From Ruminococcus sp. (GTDB taxonomy: Bacteria; Bacillota; Clostridia; Oscillospirales; Ruminococcaceae): 64,000 nucleotides of DNA. The stretch lies in the NCBI GenBank assembly GCA_017961625.1, contig JAGCWY010000084.1, forward strand, positions 1 to 64,000. The letters are read 5' to 3'. This document shows, piece after piece, positions 8,494-16,767 of this stretch. Both the position numbers and the translations under genes were made by a program. The notes under the pieces are model-generated. The model did not search any database, was not told where the DNA came from, and worked only from the letters and a program-made list of their open reading frames with translations. Positions within the stretch are counted from its first letter, which is position 1; each line of letters opens with the position of its first letter.

Positions 8494-9699
8494 TTATTTA
8501 TCCTCCTTGTTATCACCGGAGCTTTCCTCCGAATCTGCGTTTTCAACTGTACTGTCCTTGCTGTTTTCAGCGTCTTCAATGCTGTTTTCGGCGTCATCTC
8601 CACTACTGTCAACGCTTTCGTCTGTGCTGTTATCGTTTCCGTCATCGCCGATTATGCTCAGCTCTGACATATCGAAGTCGTCGTCATCGCCATTAAGTAT
8701 ATCTAAATCCTTGTCGTCGCTTTCAATCTTGGCATCCTCCTTGGACAGACCCATGCGCTTTCTTCGGGATTCTTCGATAAGCTGATGTGATTCCTCGGTA
8801 TTAACATAGAGCTTCATGCTCTCTGGATCGCGTTTCCTCCTTGCGAGTAGCAGTATCTGGAGTATAACTGAAAGTATGAATAGCACCGCGGAGAGAGCCT
8901 GTGATATGCGGATATTTCCAAGCATGAGACTGTCGGTGCGGAGACCCTCTACAATAAATCGCTCTGCTCCGTACCATGAAAGGTACATTAGGAATATCTG
9001 TCCGTCGTACTTCCTGCGCTTTGACCAGAATGCAAGTATAACGAAGCCGAGGAGACACCAGATGGATTCATAGAGGAAACAGGGGTGTACTGGCTTCTCC
9101 CACAGCACATTTACGTCGTTGAAGTACATATTCCCACCTATTTGCATATTCTCGCTGATAGTACGCTGTATCGTACCGCCAGTCATCCCGAGAAAACTGT
9201 CAGTATTTCTGCCGAAGCATTCCTGATTAACGAAATTTCCCCAGCGACCTATGCTCTGTCCAATTAGCAGGCCAAGTACGGTTATATCTAGCATGGGGAG
9301 TGCTTTTACCTTTCGTATTCTTGCTACTATGTAGCCAATCAGAAAGGCACCCATTATTCCGCCGTAAATGGCAAGACCGCCATTTCGGGTGTTGAGTATG
9401 GCTTTCCAGTCCCATTTGTACTCATCCCATTTCATTAGGATGTAGTATGCTCTGGCACCGATTATTCCGCCGATGACTCCGAAGATTATGACGTCGATAG
9501 CTCTGTCGTAGTCGATGCCGAAGCGCTTCATTCTGGGAAGTACATAAATAAGCGCAAGAATAAGTCCAAGAGTGATTATAATGCCGTACCATTGTATTTG
9601 GAATCCGAAAATGGTGAAGGCGGTGGGATTGATCTCGAAAGACCAGCCCAGATTAGGAAATTGGATTACGTGTTCGTCTAAGAATGTTTCAGGTGTCAT
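8494..9699 (-). CDS. lgt: Prolipoprotein diacylglyceryl transferase with acidic C-terminal tail
   Basis: Seven-helix membrane enzyme that attaches diacylglycerol from phosphatidylglycerol to the lipobox cysteine of prolipoproteins. Family motifs are GGLAIYGG, GRWGNFVNQECFG and HPCFLYE, plus ERFIVEGLRTDSL near the end of the membrane part. The catalytic body ends near residue 285. About 110 further residues are unusual: a basic juxtamembrane piece, then a Asp/Glu/Ser-rich, probably disordered cytosolic tail, so 401 residues compare with about 260-290 in most homologues. It lies between the M16 genes and folD in one operon. Confidence 0.95.
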   Translation of the reverse strand: MTPETFLDEHVIQFPNLGWSFEINPTAFTIFGFQIQWYGIIITLGLILALIYVLPRMKRFGIDYDRAIDVIIFGVIGGIIGARAYYILMKWDEYKWDWKAILNTRNGGLAIYGGIMGAFLIGYIVARIRKVKALPMLDITVLGLLIGQSIGRWGNFVNQECFGRNTDSFLGMTGGTIQRTISENMQIGGNMYFNDVNVLWEKPVHPCFLYESIWCLLGFVILAFWSKRRKYDGQIFLMYLSWYGAERFIVEGLRTDSLMLGNIRISQALSAVLFILSVILQILLLARRKRDPESMKLYVNTEESHQLIEESRRKRMGLSKEDAKIESDDKDLDILNGDDDDFDMSELSIIGDDGNDNSTDESVDSSGDDAENSIEDAENSKDSTVENADSEESSGDNKEDK

Positions 9700-9702
9700 G
9701 TA

Positions 9703-10980
9703 TTATGCCTCCTTTTCTATTACAGACAGAACGCATCTGCCGGTATTCATCTCATTTTGCAGGAACTCTGTGACATCGCTGCTGGTAAGTCCATAGAGCA
9801 CATCTATAGCGTCGTAGGGACCGACGTTGTCCATATAGGCGTTCAGCATGAGGTTTGAAACTGCTTCCACGTTATTCAACTCACGTATCATCATACCGTA
9901 GGCTGATTTCTTGATACGCTGGAAGTCCTTTTCGCTTATCCCTTCGGATATGAGCCTTTCCGCCTCTGCGTTAATGGAATCGCGCACCAGCTTTGGGCTG
10001 TCCGATTCACCCGAAAAGATGAGAGAGAAATAGCCGTTTCCGTAGAATATCTCGCCGCAAAAGGTGGAATTAATCACGCCCTCTTTGAGTAGATGATCAT
10101 ACATTGGCATAGCCGGATCGGTAATAAGTGAAAGAGCCATGCAGGCGGCTGAGGTCCGCTTGAGCCTTTCGATTCCGTCTCCGGGAGTGCATTTGTAGCC
10201 TATATTGAATATTGAAGCTCCAACTGGCATTGCCTCGTATACCTCAGGTGAAACTATATCTTCCGGTTCCTCCGGGAATATGGTCTCTAGACCGTTATCA
10301 GAACATGGTTTGAGGCATTTGTCGCATATTTCGAGCACTTTGTCGGCTTTGATGTTACCGGCAATGGAGAGTACCATATTATTGAGGTTATAAAAGGTAT
10401 TGTAGCATTTGTATAGCAGAGGAGCGTCTATCTTTGATATACTCTTTAAAGTGCCTGTGATATCGGTCTTTACCGGGTGATTGCGGTACATATTCTCCAT
10501 CATGTTGAAGAATACGCGCCATTCAGGGTTATCATTGGTCATCTGTATCTCCTGACCAATTATACCCATTTCCTTGTCAACGTTCTCCTTTGTGAAGAAT
10601 GGCTTCTGAACGAAATCAAGGAGTATTTCAAGGTTTTCCTCATAGTTCTTCGAGCAGCTGAACAGATAGCAGGTCTTGTCGAAGGAAGTAAATGCATTGC
10701 ACATGGCTCCTGTTCTCGCAAAGAGCTCAAAAACTCCGCATTCCTCGTTCTCGAAGAGCTTATGTTCAAGAAAATGGGCTATACCCTCAGGAACCGTGGT
10801 ATAATCGCTGTCGGCAGCCGTTCTGAACATGGTATTCACAGAGCCGTACTTTGTGCCGAAAAGAGCGTCAACTCCGCTGAATCCCGGCATCTCGCATATA
10901 TATACGGTTAGACCGCTGCTGTGCTTTACGCGTATACAGCTGTCACCAGTGTGCTGACTTGTGAGAATCTCCTTTTTCAT
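9703..10980 (-). CDS. M16-family zinc peptidase (YmfH-like)
   Basis: Inverzincin-type metallopeptidase of 425 residues. The zinc motif HFLEH is present (GIAHFLEHKLFE), with the downstream Glu region ENVDKEMGIIGQEIQM, so this half is probably catalytic. It overlaps the upstream M16 gene by one base (TGATG-type junction). In Bacillus the equivalent neighbours are ymfF and ymfH, and database annotation links that pair to modification of elongation factor P; I cannot confirm that role here. The pair likely acts as a heterodimer, with this gene giving the active subunit. Confidence 0.88.
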   Translation of the reverse strand: MKKEILTSQHTGDSCIRVKHSSGLTVYICEMPGFSGVDALFGTKYGSVNTMFRTAADSDYTTVPEGIAHFLEHKLFENEECGVFELFARTGAMCNAFTSFDKTCYLFSCSKNYEENLEILLDFVQKPFFTKENVDKEMGIIGQEIQMTNDNPEWRVFFNMMENMYRNHPVKTDITGTLKSISKIDAPLLYKCYNTFYNLNNMVLSIAGNIKADKVLEICDKCLKPCSDNGLETIFPEEPEDIVSPEVYEAMPVGASIFNIGYKCTPGDGIERLKRTSAACMALSLITDPAMPMYDHLLKEGVINSTFCGEIFYGNGYFSLIFSGESDSPKLVRDSINAEAERLISEGISEKDFQRIKKSAYGMMIRELNNVEAVSNLMLNAYMDNVGPYDAIDVLYGLTSSDVTEFLQNEMNTGRCVLSVIEKEA

Positions 10981-12245
10981 CAGTCCTGCCCCTCCTTATT
11001 CAGCATGATGTATATGCTGTCCAGTTTGAGGGACTTAGCCGCATTGATTATCCGTTCCTTAGTAACGGCGCAGAAGCGTGCGAAGTGCTCCTCGGGAGTT
11101 ATGAAGTCCTTGTCACAGAAACAGTCGAAATACCAAGAGATATATGATGAAGGAGTGTCGCCGCACTGCTGGACGGCGTTATCCAGCGCCATGAGTGCGC
11201 CTGCTATCTCCTCGTCGGTTATATTGCCATTTGCTATCTCGTCAAGCTGAGCGAGTATTGCGGACTTTGCCTTTTCAGTATTGCAGCGTTCAACGCCAGT
11301 ATCCACGTTCAGCGAACCCTTTACGAAAGAAGAGGTGCTACTGCAGTAGTAGCAGAGGCTCATTTTTTCACGTACGTTGACAAAAAGCTTTGAAAATGGG
11401 AGTTCTCCGTATATTATACTCATCATTTTCAGCGCATACTTATCAGTGGTATCGGTCTTGAAGGATATTACCATTTTGCACTGATTGACGTCGAATTCGT
11501 CGGTAACTGTTTCTGGCTCGGGCTTTAGAGGGCTTGGGCAGTAAAAGCTCAGCGGTACCGGAGATCTGTCTATACCTGCAAAGCATTCACGGAACATATC
11601 TGCAAAGGAGTCGTCCTTAACGGGAGAAACGTAATATATCTCAACCTGAGCAGTCCTCAGGAGCTCCTGATAGGCAAGAAATGCGCTGTGTGGGTCGGCT
11701 GCAAGAGCCGTTTCCCTGTTACCGTAGCTTGCGACAGCCGCAGGCTCTCCTCGAAAAGCAAGCTTTGAAGCTTGCATGAGAGCGTAGGCATGTTTGTCGT
11801 TGAGTTCGCAGTCGATACGGTCGAGGAGCTCTTTTTTTGATATAGAGAATGATTCTTCGCTGAACTTTTCGTTATCGGCGTCGGGAGCGAAGATACAGTT
11901 CCTTATGAGCTCGCGCATCTCTCCGCCTATATCCTCGCCATCTATGGCGTATTTATTGTCCAGCCAGCTTGCACGGACTCCGAGAATCTGTGAATCACTC
12001 TTTTTCCTTGTTGTGGAGCTGAGAGCCGCTCCGTAAAGCTCGGACAGCTTTTCGGAAAAAGCGGCATAAGACCTGTATGTGCTGTTTGAATTGGTAAGCA
12101 CGCTGACGGCCAGATTGTTTAGCGCCGCGGTTTCATTATGAAGTTCCGTAAGGAAGTATACGGAAAGTGAACGGCTTTTGAATTTTTCGTCTGTTACAGA
12201 CGTGAAGCCAACGCCGTTTCCTATGTCGGATCTCTGATATATCAT
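10980..12245 (-). CDS. M16-family peptidase-like protein, probably non-catalytic (YmfF-like)
   Basis: A 421-residue partner of the downstream M16 peptidase. It keeps the two-domain M16 fold, including RTAQVEIYYVSPV and a REKMSLCYYCSS stretch, but no HxxEH motif is visible in the N-terminal domain, which suggests a structural or substrate-holding subunit. It is the first gene of the M16-M16-lgt-folD run. The leader upstream carries a small hairpin (GACTGC paired with GCAGTC, about 12313-12341), but no good minus-strand promoter was identified. Confidence 0.83.
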   Translation of the reverse strand: MIYQRSDIGNGVGFTSVTDEKFKSRSLSVYFLTELHNETAALNNLAVSVLTNSNSTYRSYAAFSEKLSELYGAALSSTTRKKSDSQILGVRASWLDNKYAIDGEDIGGEMRELIRNCIFAPDADNEKFSEESFSISKKELLDRIDCELNDKHAYALMQASKLAFRGEPAAVASYGNRETALAADPHSAFLAYQELLRTAQVEIYYVSPVKDDSFADMFRECFAGIDRSPVPLSFYCPSPLKPEPETVTDEFDVNQCKMVISFKTDTTDKYALKMMSIIYGELPFSKLFVNVREKMSLCYYCSSTSSFVKGSLNVDTGVERCNTEKAKSAILAQLDEIANGNITDEEIAGALMALDNAVQQCGDTPSSYISWYFDCFCDKDFITPEEHFARFCAVTKERIINAAKSLKLDSIYIMLNKEGQD

Positions 12246-12446
12246 AAAGTCCGTACTCCAATCGTTAAAGGCTGCCTCTTGAAGAAGCCTTATTTCATAA
12301 AAGCTACCTGATGACTGCTGATAAGGAAATCGTCGGCAGTCAACAGGTTTACACTCTATTATAACACAACCGGAAACAAATTACCATAGTATTTTTAATT
12401 TTTTTTATGTTTTTATTAACGTATAGTTTATATTATACTGAAAAGC

Positions 12447-12476
12447 TTGATTTTTAAAGGTCAAAAGTGGTATAAT
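12447..12476 (+). promoter_or_regulatory. Promoter of the RING-protein/lipoprotein pair
   Basis: TTGATT and TATAAT are separated by 18 bp, 112 bp upstream of the start codon. The remainder of the gap 12246-12588 holds no gene. Confidence 0.6.
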
Positions 12477-12588
12477 ATATTGAGTGTTCAATTACCGCTG
12501 TTATGGGGCGGTTGTCTGCCTTATGTCAGAAAAGGTGGATAATGATATAAAGAAGAGCTGACAGTCGTCGGAGAAAGGAGGCATGAGC

Positions 12589-13563
12589 ATGAGATATTTA
12601 GGGGAGAAATGCCCGCTGTGCGGCGTGGAATTCATCGAGGATGACGATATAGTCGTTTGTCCGGACTGCGGTACTCCACATCACAGAGAATGTTATACTA
12701 CAGGAAATCGGTGTGCAAATGAAGAGCTACATGCCGAAAACTGGAAATGGGAGAGAAAGATCAGGAAGCACGGTTTCAGGACCTGTCCGAAATGCCATTT
12801 CCCTAATAAATACACTGATACGGTATGTAGCCGCTGTGGCGCAGAGCTTTCAGACATTTCAGTCGGCGATTACGGTGCAACTGGCAGTGCCTCTGAGAAC
12901 GGACAGTTTGGAAGAGAACCGTTTTCAGTACCGGATGCTGAGGAACTGCTCAATCCTATAAAGTTTTTAGGCCTTGATCCCGACGAGGATATGGGCGGAG
13001 CCACCATGAAGGAGGTCTCTGATTTTGTGGGTACGAGCGCTATATATTATATACCCAAGTTTAAGCAGATGAAGGACGGGGGAGCTAAGCCCACCTTCAA
13101 TCTTTTCAGTCTTGTCTTCCCGTCACTGTTCTTTGCCAACAGGAAGATGTGGGGCTGGGCTGTGGTCGCTGCTATTCTAAGTATACTTTTTAATCTGCCT
13201 GAGAACCTTCTGCTGTGCATAGAGAGTCTGCCGGAGGATATAGCGAATTTTCTGAGCAGCAACAAGCCTGTTATAGAAAATGTGAGTAATATACTAATAA
13301 TTGCCGACATGGCTGTGAGAGCAGTTTTCTGTTTCTTTGCCAACTGGTTCTATTTCCGATTTTCGATAAATTCCCTCAAAAAGTATAAGAAGATGCGTAT
13401 GGGAGCAGAGGATATCAAGGCAGCAGGCGGCGTAAAACCATTCAATATGGTGCTGATAATGCTTATAAAGTGTGGTATCGGTATGGCTACAATAGCTGTT
13501 TTGTATATGGGATTTGAGATGATAACTACAGTTCAGGATTTCAGTACCCTGTGTCTGCACTGA
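12589..13563 (+). CDS. Prokaryotic RING-finger-like membrane protein
   Basis: The first ~50 residues form a cysteine/histidine cross-brace (CPLC, CPDC, HHREC, and C in NRCAN) typical of the prokaryotic RING finger family. A second CPKC/CSRC ribbon lies near residues 65-85. After an acidic linker come three or four hydrophobic segments (about residues 175-205, 235-265, 285-310), so the zinc domains probably face the cytosol. AAAGGAGG lies 7 bases before the ATG at 12589; an ATG six bases earlier touches it and is unlikely. A lipoprotein gene follows after 29 bases. The function is unknown, and no E3 activity should be assumed. Confidence 0.8.
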   Translation: MRYLGEKCPLCGVEFIEDDDIVVCPDCGTPHHRECYTTGNRCANEELHAENWKWERKIRKHGFRTCPKCHFPNKYTDTVCSRCGAELSDISVGDYGATGSASENGQFGREPFSVPDAEELLNPIKFLGLDPDEDMGGATMKEVSDFVGTSAIYYIPKFKQMKDGGAKPTFNLFSLVFPSLFFANRKMWGWAVVAAILSILFNLPENLLLCIESLPEDIANFLSSNKPVIENVSNILIIADMAVRAVFCFFANWFYFRFSINSLKKYKKMRMGAEDIKAAGGVKPFNMVLIMLIKCGIGMATIAVLYMGFEMITTVQDFSTLCLH

Positions 13564-13592
13564 CATAGCCGTGTTTTGCGGAGGGGAATGAT

Positions 13593-14126
13593 ATGAGATC
13601 AAGAAGGATGTGTATAATTTTACTGTCGCTTTTCTGCCTTATAATGACAGGCTGCGGTTTGCAGGACTATCCAACCTACACTTATGAACTGACAAACGGC
13701 ATCGGTGAAGAATACCTTGTGAATTATTGTGAGCAGACCAACTATCCCGAGAATCTCACCCGTGTGAAGGTGTTCAAAGACAAGGACAAGATAAGCGACT
13801 ACAACGGCGGCGCATATGCCAACTGCGATTCATATATACCGTCGCAGATCATGTTCTTGGGAAGCTTTGAGAATGTTGATTACTATTATTTCAGGACTCA
13901 GACGGGGGAGTATATAGTCGCCGACGGTGTTGTAGATATAAAGCTGAATTTCAATATGCTGTTCATCAGCAAGCCGGTTCCGGAGATGACCGACGCTGAA
14001 AAGCGATCCTATGCCAAGCTTGCGGAGATCATACGCAATACGGTAACAGAAGAATATATTGAAAAGCAGTTTTCAGCCTGCGGTTATAGTTCTGATGTAT
14101 TCATGGCTTTTTACAGCTATGAATAA
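13593..14126 (+). CDS. Predicted lipoprotein of unknown function
   Basis: 177 residues. A basic n-region and hydrophobic stretch end in the lipobox LIMTGC, so the mature protein would be lipidated at Cys21 by Lgt and face the exterior. No domain is recognised; the body is rich in Tyr and charged residues. GGAGGGG lies before the ATG. It is the second gene after the RING-type membrane protein and ends at the terminator at 14131. The pairing suggests a shared envelope function, but nothing more specific can be said. Confidence 0.8.
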   Translation: MRSRRMCIILLSLFCLIMTGCGLQDYPTYTYELTNGIGEEYLVNYCEQTNYPENLTRVKVFKDKDKISDYNGGAYANCDSYIPSQIMFLGSFENVDYYYFRTQTGEYIVADGVVDIKLNFNMLFISKPVPEMTDAEKRSYAKLAEIIRNTVTEEYIEKQFSACGYSSDVFMAFYSYE

Positions 14127-14130
14127 TGAA

Positions 14131-14166
14131 AAAAATTCCTGTATGCATTGCATACAGGAATTTTTT
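14131..14166. terminator. Bidirectional terminator, lipoprotein and pilin genes
   Basis: AAAAATTCCTGTATG pairs with its complement across a 5-base loop, flanked by A and T runs. It serves both convergent genes. Confidence 0.85.
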
Positions 14167-14174
14167 AATGCCGA

Positions 14175-14726
14175 TTATGCGTACTTGCTGTCCCTGTCAG
14201 GGTACATTCTGTACTCAGGTTCGTTTGATGTTGCGTCACCGACCCATATCTCAATCTGCGAATGGTCATCCTCATGATAGCAGATAAACCAGCGATTGAG
14301 CTTTTTGCCCTCTTCGGATTTGGTGTACTTTACCGGCGTATTAGTTTTTCCGACAACAGAATTAAGCTCTTCCTGGAAAGGCTCTGTCTGAGTAGAAGCT
14401 CCGTTCCAGAGTGAATCGTTGCCGCCACCGTTTTTACCACCATCCTTAGTGCAAGCGATACAAAGATCGTAGGTATCGGAGCCAACGGTAACCTGCATTT
14501 GCTTTGCGCTTTGTGCCGTTAATGCCTCTTCTGCATCGTCATTATCGGCGATGGTTGTCATTACAGAGTCATAGATTCTCTTTGCGCTTGAAATATCAGA
14601 TGTCCTTCTTGACTTCTTGATATAGCCCAACATAGCGGGTACAAGAAGAGCTGCGAGAACTCCGATAATAGCTATGACAACTATTAACTCTATAAGTGTA
14701 AAACCATTCTTTTTTGAATTTGCCAT
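14175..14726 (-). CDS. Type IV prepilin-like protein
   Basis: 183 residues with a short basic leader ending KNG, then the class III cleavage and methylation motif FTLIELIVVIAIIGVLAALL. This is the N-terminal helix of type IV pilins and type II pseudopilins, processed by a PilD/ComC peptidase. The C-terminal part is a small polar domain with a Gly/Asn-rich loop and a cysteine (LCIACTKD). No assembly ATPase, platform protein or peptidase is in the window, so this pilin is apart from its machinery. It has its own consensus promoter and terminator, which points to independent, probably strong expression. Confidence 0.88.
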   Translation of the reverse strand: MANSKKNGFTLIELIVVIAIIGVLAALLVPAMLGYIKKSRRTSDISSAKRIYDSVMTTIADNDDAEEALTAQSAKQMQVTVGSDTYDLCIACTKDGGKNGGGNDSLWNGASTQTEPFQEELNSVVGKTNTPVKYTKSEEGKKLNRWFICYHEDDHSQIEIWVGDATSNEPEYRMYPDRDSKYA

Positions 14727-14779
14727 AATTAATCCCCCCAGATCATATTGTGCAAATTGAAAAAATAATAATTTTCTAT

Positions 14780-14808
14780 ATTATAAATCCTTTTTGTGCA
14801 TTTGTCAA
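14780..14808 (-). promoter_or_regulatory. Promoter of the prepilin gene
   Basis: On the minus strand, a perfect TTGACA (14803-14808) and TATAAT (14780-14785) are 17 bp apart, about 55 bp upstream of the start. Confidence 0.85.
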
Positions 14809-14874
14809 GAGGTATTTACAAAAAATTCATAAAAAACGGCAAATGTTTCTATTCTGTAATATTTAAATTTGTTA

Positions 14875-16092
14875 TTATTTAACAATAACTTTTTTAAACG
14901 CTTTCTTCCCCTTGCGAACTATTATCTCTCCGCCGAGAGCTATCATTTCCTTTGGATCGGTCTTCTTCTCGTCGTTTACTGTTATACCGCCCTGTTGTAC
15001 GAGACGTCTTGCCTCAGATACCGAGGGAGCGAGCTCAGCCTTTACAAGTAGATTGAGAAGTCCTATTGAACCGTCGGTGAGGTCTGCTGAGTCTATTTCC
15101 GCTATAGGCATATTCTCGTTTGAACCGCTTCCGCCGAAGAGAGCCTTTGCGGCAGCCTTTGCCTTTTCGGCTTCCTCCTCGCCGTGTACCAGCTTTGTGA
15201 GCTCATAAGCAAGAAGCTCCTTGGCAGCGTTGAACTGAGCGCCCTCCATGGTCTTTTCCATTTCCTCTATCTGCTCTACAGGTACGAAGGTCAGCATTTT
15301 CAGGCACTTGATAACGTCGGCGTCGTCAACGTTTCTCCAGTACTGGAAGAAATCGTAGGGAGTGGTCTTTTCGGGATCGAGCCATACTGCGCCCTTTTCG
15401 GTCTTGCCCATTTTCTTGCCCTCGGAGTTGAGAAGAAGGGTGATAGTCATAGCATAGGCGTCCTTGCCCAGCTTGCGGCGGATAAGCTCCGTACCGCCAA
15501 GCATATTGCTCCACTGGTCGTCGCCGCCGAACTGCATATTGCAGCCGTATTTCTGGAAGAGCTGGTAGAAGTCATAGCTCTGCATTATCATGTAGTTGAA
15601 TTCAAGGAATGAGAGTCCGCGCTCAAGTCTCTGCTTGTAGCACTCGGCTGTGAGCATACGGTTTACGCTGAAATGTGCGCCTACCTCGCGGAGGACTTCG
15701 ATGTAGTTGAGGTTCATGAGCCAGTCAGCGTTGTTGACAACGATAGCCTTGTCCTCGGAGAAGTCGATGAAGCGGCTCATCTGCTTCTTGAAGCAGTCAA
15801 CATTGTGCTGTATGGTCTCAGGGGTCATCATCTTGCGCATATCGGTCTTTCCGGAGGGGTCGCCTATCATGGCTGTGCCGCCGCCGATAAGTACTATAGG
15901 CTTATTGCCTGCCATCTGCAGTCTCTTCATAAGGCAGAGAGCCATGAAATGACCTACATGGAGGGAGTCCGCTGTGGGGTCGAAGCCAATGTAAAAGGTA
16001 GCCTTGCCAGCGTTGACAAGCTCCTCTATTTCCTTTTCGTCTGTGAGCTGCGCGAGGAGACCTCTGCGCTTGAGTTCTTCAAAAGTAGTCAT
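14875..16092 (-). CDS. tyrS: Tyrosyl-tRNA synthetase
   Basis: Class I aminoacyl-tRNA synthetase that charges tRNA-Tyr. The HIGH-type motif is HVGH (about residue 45), the tyrosine pocket carries DFYQLFQKYGCNMQFGGDDQWSN, the KMSKS loop is GKKMGKT, and an S4 RNA-binding domain closes the protein (VSEARRLVQQGGITVNDEK). 405 residues is family length. It follows the P-loop kinase gene by 19 bases. The only T-box leader in the region, with a UAC specifier, lies about 2.1 kb upstream at the head of the same gene string, so it may be regulated as a distal gene of that operon. Confidence 0.97.
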   Translation of the reverse strand: MTTFEELKRRGLLAQLTDEKEIEELVNAGKATFYIGFDPTADSLHVGHFMALCLMKRLQMAGNKPIVLIGGGTAMIGDPSGKTDMRKMMTPETIQHNVDCFKKQMSRFIDFSEDKAIVVNNADWLMNLNYIEVLREVGAHFSVNRMLTAECYKQRLERGLSFLEFNYMIMQSYDFYQLFQKYGCNMQFGGDDQWSNMLGGTELIRRKLGKDAYAMTITLLLNSEGKKMGKTEKGAVWLDPEKTTPYDFFQYWRNVDDADVIKCLKMLTFVPVEQIEEMEKTMEGAQFNAAKELLAYELTKLVHGEEEAEKAKAAAKALFGGSGSNENMPIAEIDSADLTDGSIGLLNLLVKAELAPSVSEARRLVQQGGITVNDEKKTDPKEMIALGGEIIVRKGKKAFKKVIVK

Positions 16093-16111
16093 AATTTATT
16101 TCTCCTTTATA

Positions 16112-16675
16112 TTATTTATCATTTATGAGTGTATTCAGGCTGATAAGCCACTCAGGCGGTTCATTGCCATATATAACCAGTTTGCCGTTCTTGTATTCTC
16201 CAACATTGACGAAGCCGTTCTCGTTGTCCCAGAATTCAGCTTCGCTGCAATAGGGAAGTACTGCGGCAAGGTCGCTGAAACGCTTTTCATAGCGCCTCTT
16301 TACGTCCTCGGCGGGGATATCGTGACCGCCCTTGCGTACTCTGTTTGCTATTCTCAGCAGACTTTCCTCACAGCTGTTAACGCCGATATAGTACAGTCTG
16401 ATATGGTAATCGAACTCTATAGCGCGGCGTATGGTCTTTAAAGTCCTGACGCCCGAAAGCGTGGTCTCCTGCGTGAAGCTCTGCCCCTTTTCGAGACATT
16501 CTTCCATTAGCTGTATTGCTTTTTTTCCGCCTTCTATGCGGTCTCCGTCAAACTCGGCATTAAGCTTGTCCGTGTCGATTATTATACCGAGATCATCGGT
16601 CTTGCGGACGAGAACTCCCGTGAAACTGCTCTTGCCGACACCGTTGACTCCGCCGATTATAGTATAGGTTTTCAT
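16112..16675 (-). CDS. Zeta-toxin-like P-loop kinase
   Basis: 187-residue P-loop protein beginning with Walker A GGVNGVGKSS, followed by DTDKLN and the zeta-type GQSFTQETTLSG segment. The C-terminal half has RVRKGGHDIP, typical of small kinases related to zeta toxins and UDP-GlcNAc kinases. No antitoxin-sized partner lies next to it, so a housekeeping kinase of unknown substrate is as likely as a toxin. It lies directly before tyrS (19 bases) and 92 bases after the membrane-protein gene. That gap has a weak -10 (TATAAT) but no convincing -35. Confidence 0.75.
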   Translation of the reverse strand: MKTYTIIGGVNGVGKSSFTGVLVRKTDDLGIIIDTDKLNAEFDGDRIEGGKKAIQLMEECLEKGQSFTQETTLSGVRTLKTIRRAIEFDYHIRLYYIGVNSCEESLLRIANRVRKGGHDIPAEDVKRRYEKRFSDLAAVLPYCSEAEFWDNENGFVNVGEYKNGKLVIYGNEPPEWLISLNTLINDK

Positions 16676-16767
16676 ATTTCACCGCCTTTTAACAAGTTAA
16701 AATAATTATATTCATAAGCAATGAAAACGTCGGACGTTCTCATGTATATAACAACCTTTCGCAGTTA

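Noticed and set aside
8493..8645. Upstream in-frame extension of FolD by 51 residues
   Set aside because: It lies inside the lgt tail in another frame, is low-complexity, and AGGAGGA at 8501-8507 positions the ATG at 8492.
16112..16675. Toxin-antitoxin system based on the zeta-like kinase
   Set aside because: No epsilon-type or other small antitoxin gene adjoins it, and it sits in an operon-like string with tyrS; kept as a kinase of unknown role.
16725..16737. Palindrome AACGTCGGACGTT as a terminator or operator between the kinase and membrane-protein genes
   Set aside because: The loop is too small for a stable 6-bp hairpin and there is no proper T run; too short to claim as an operator.
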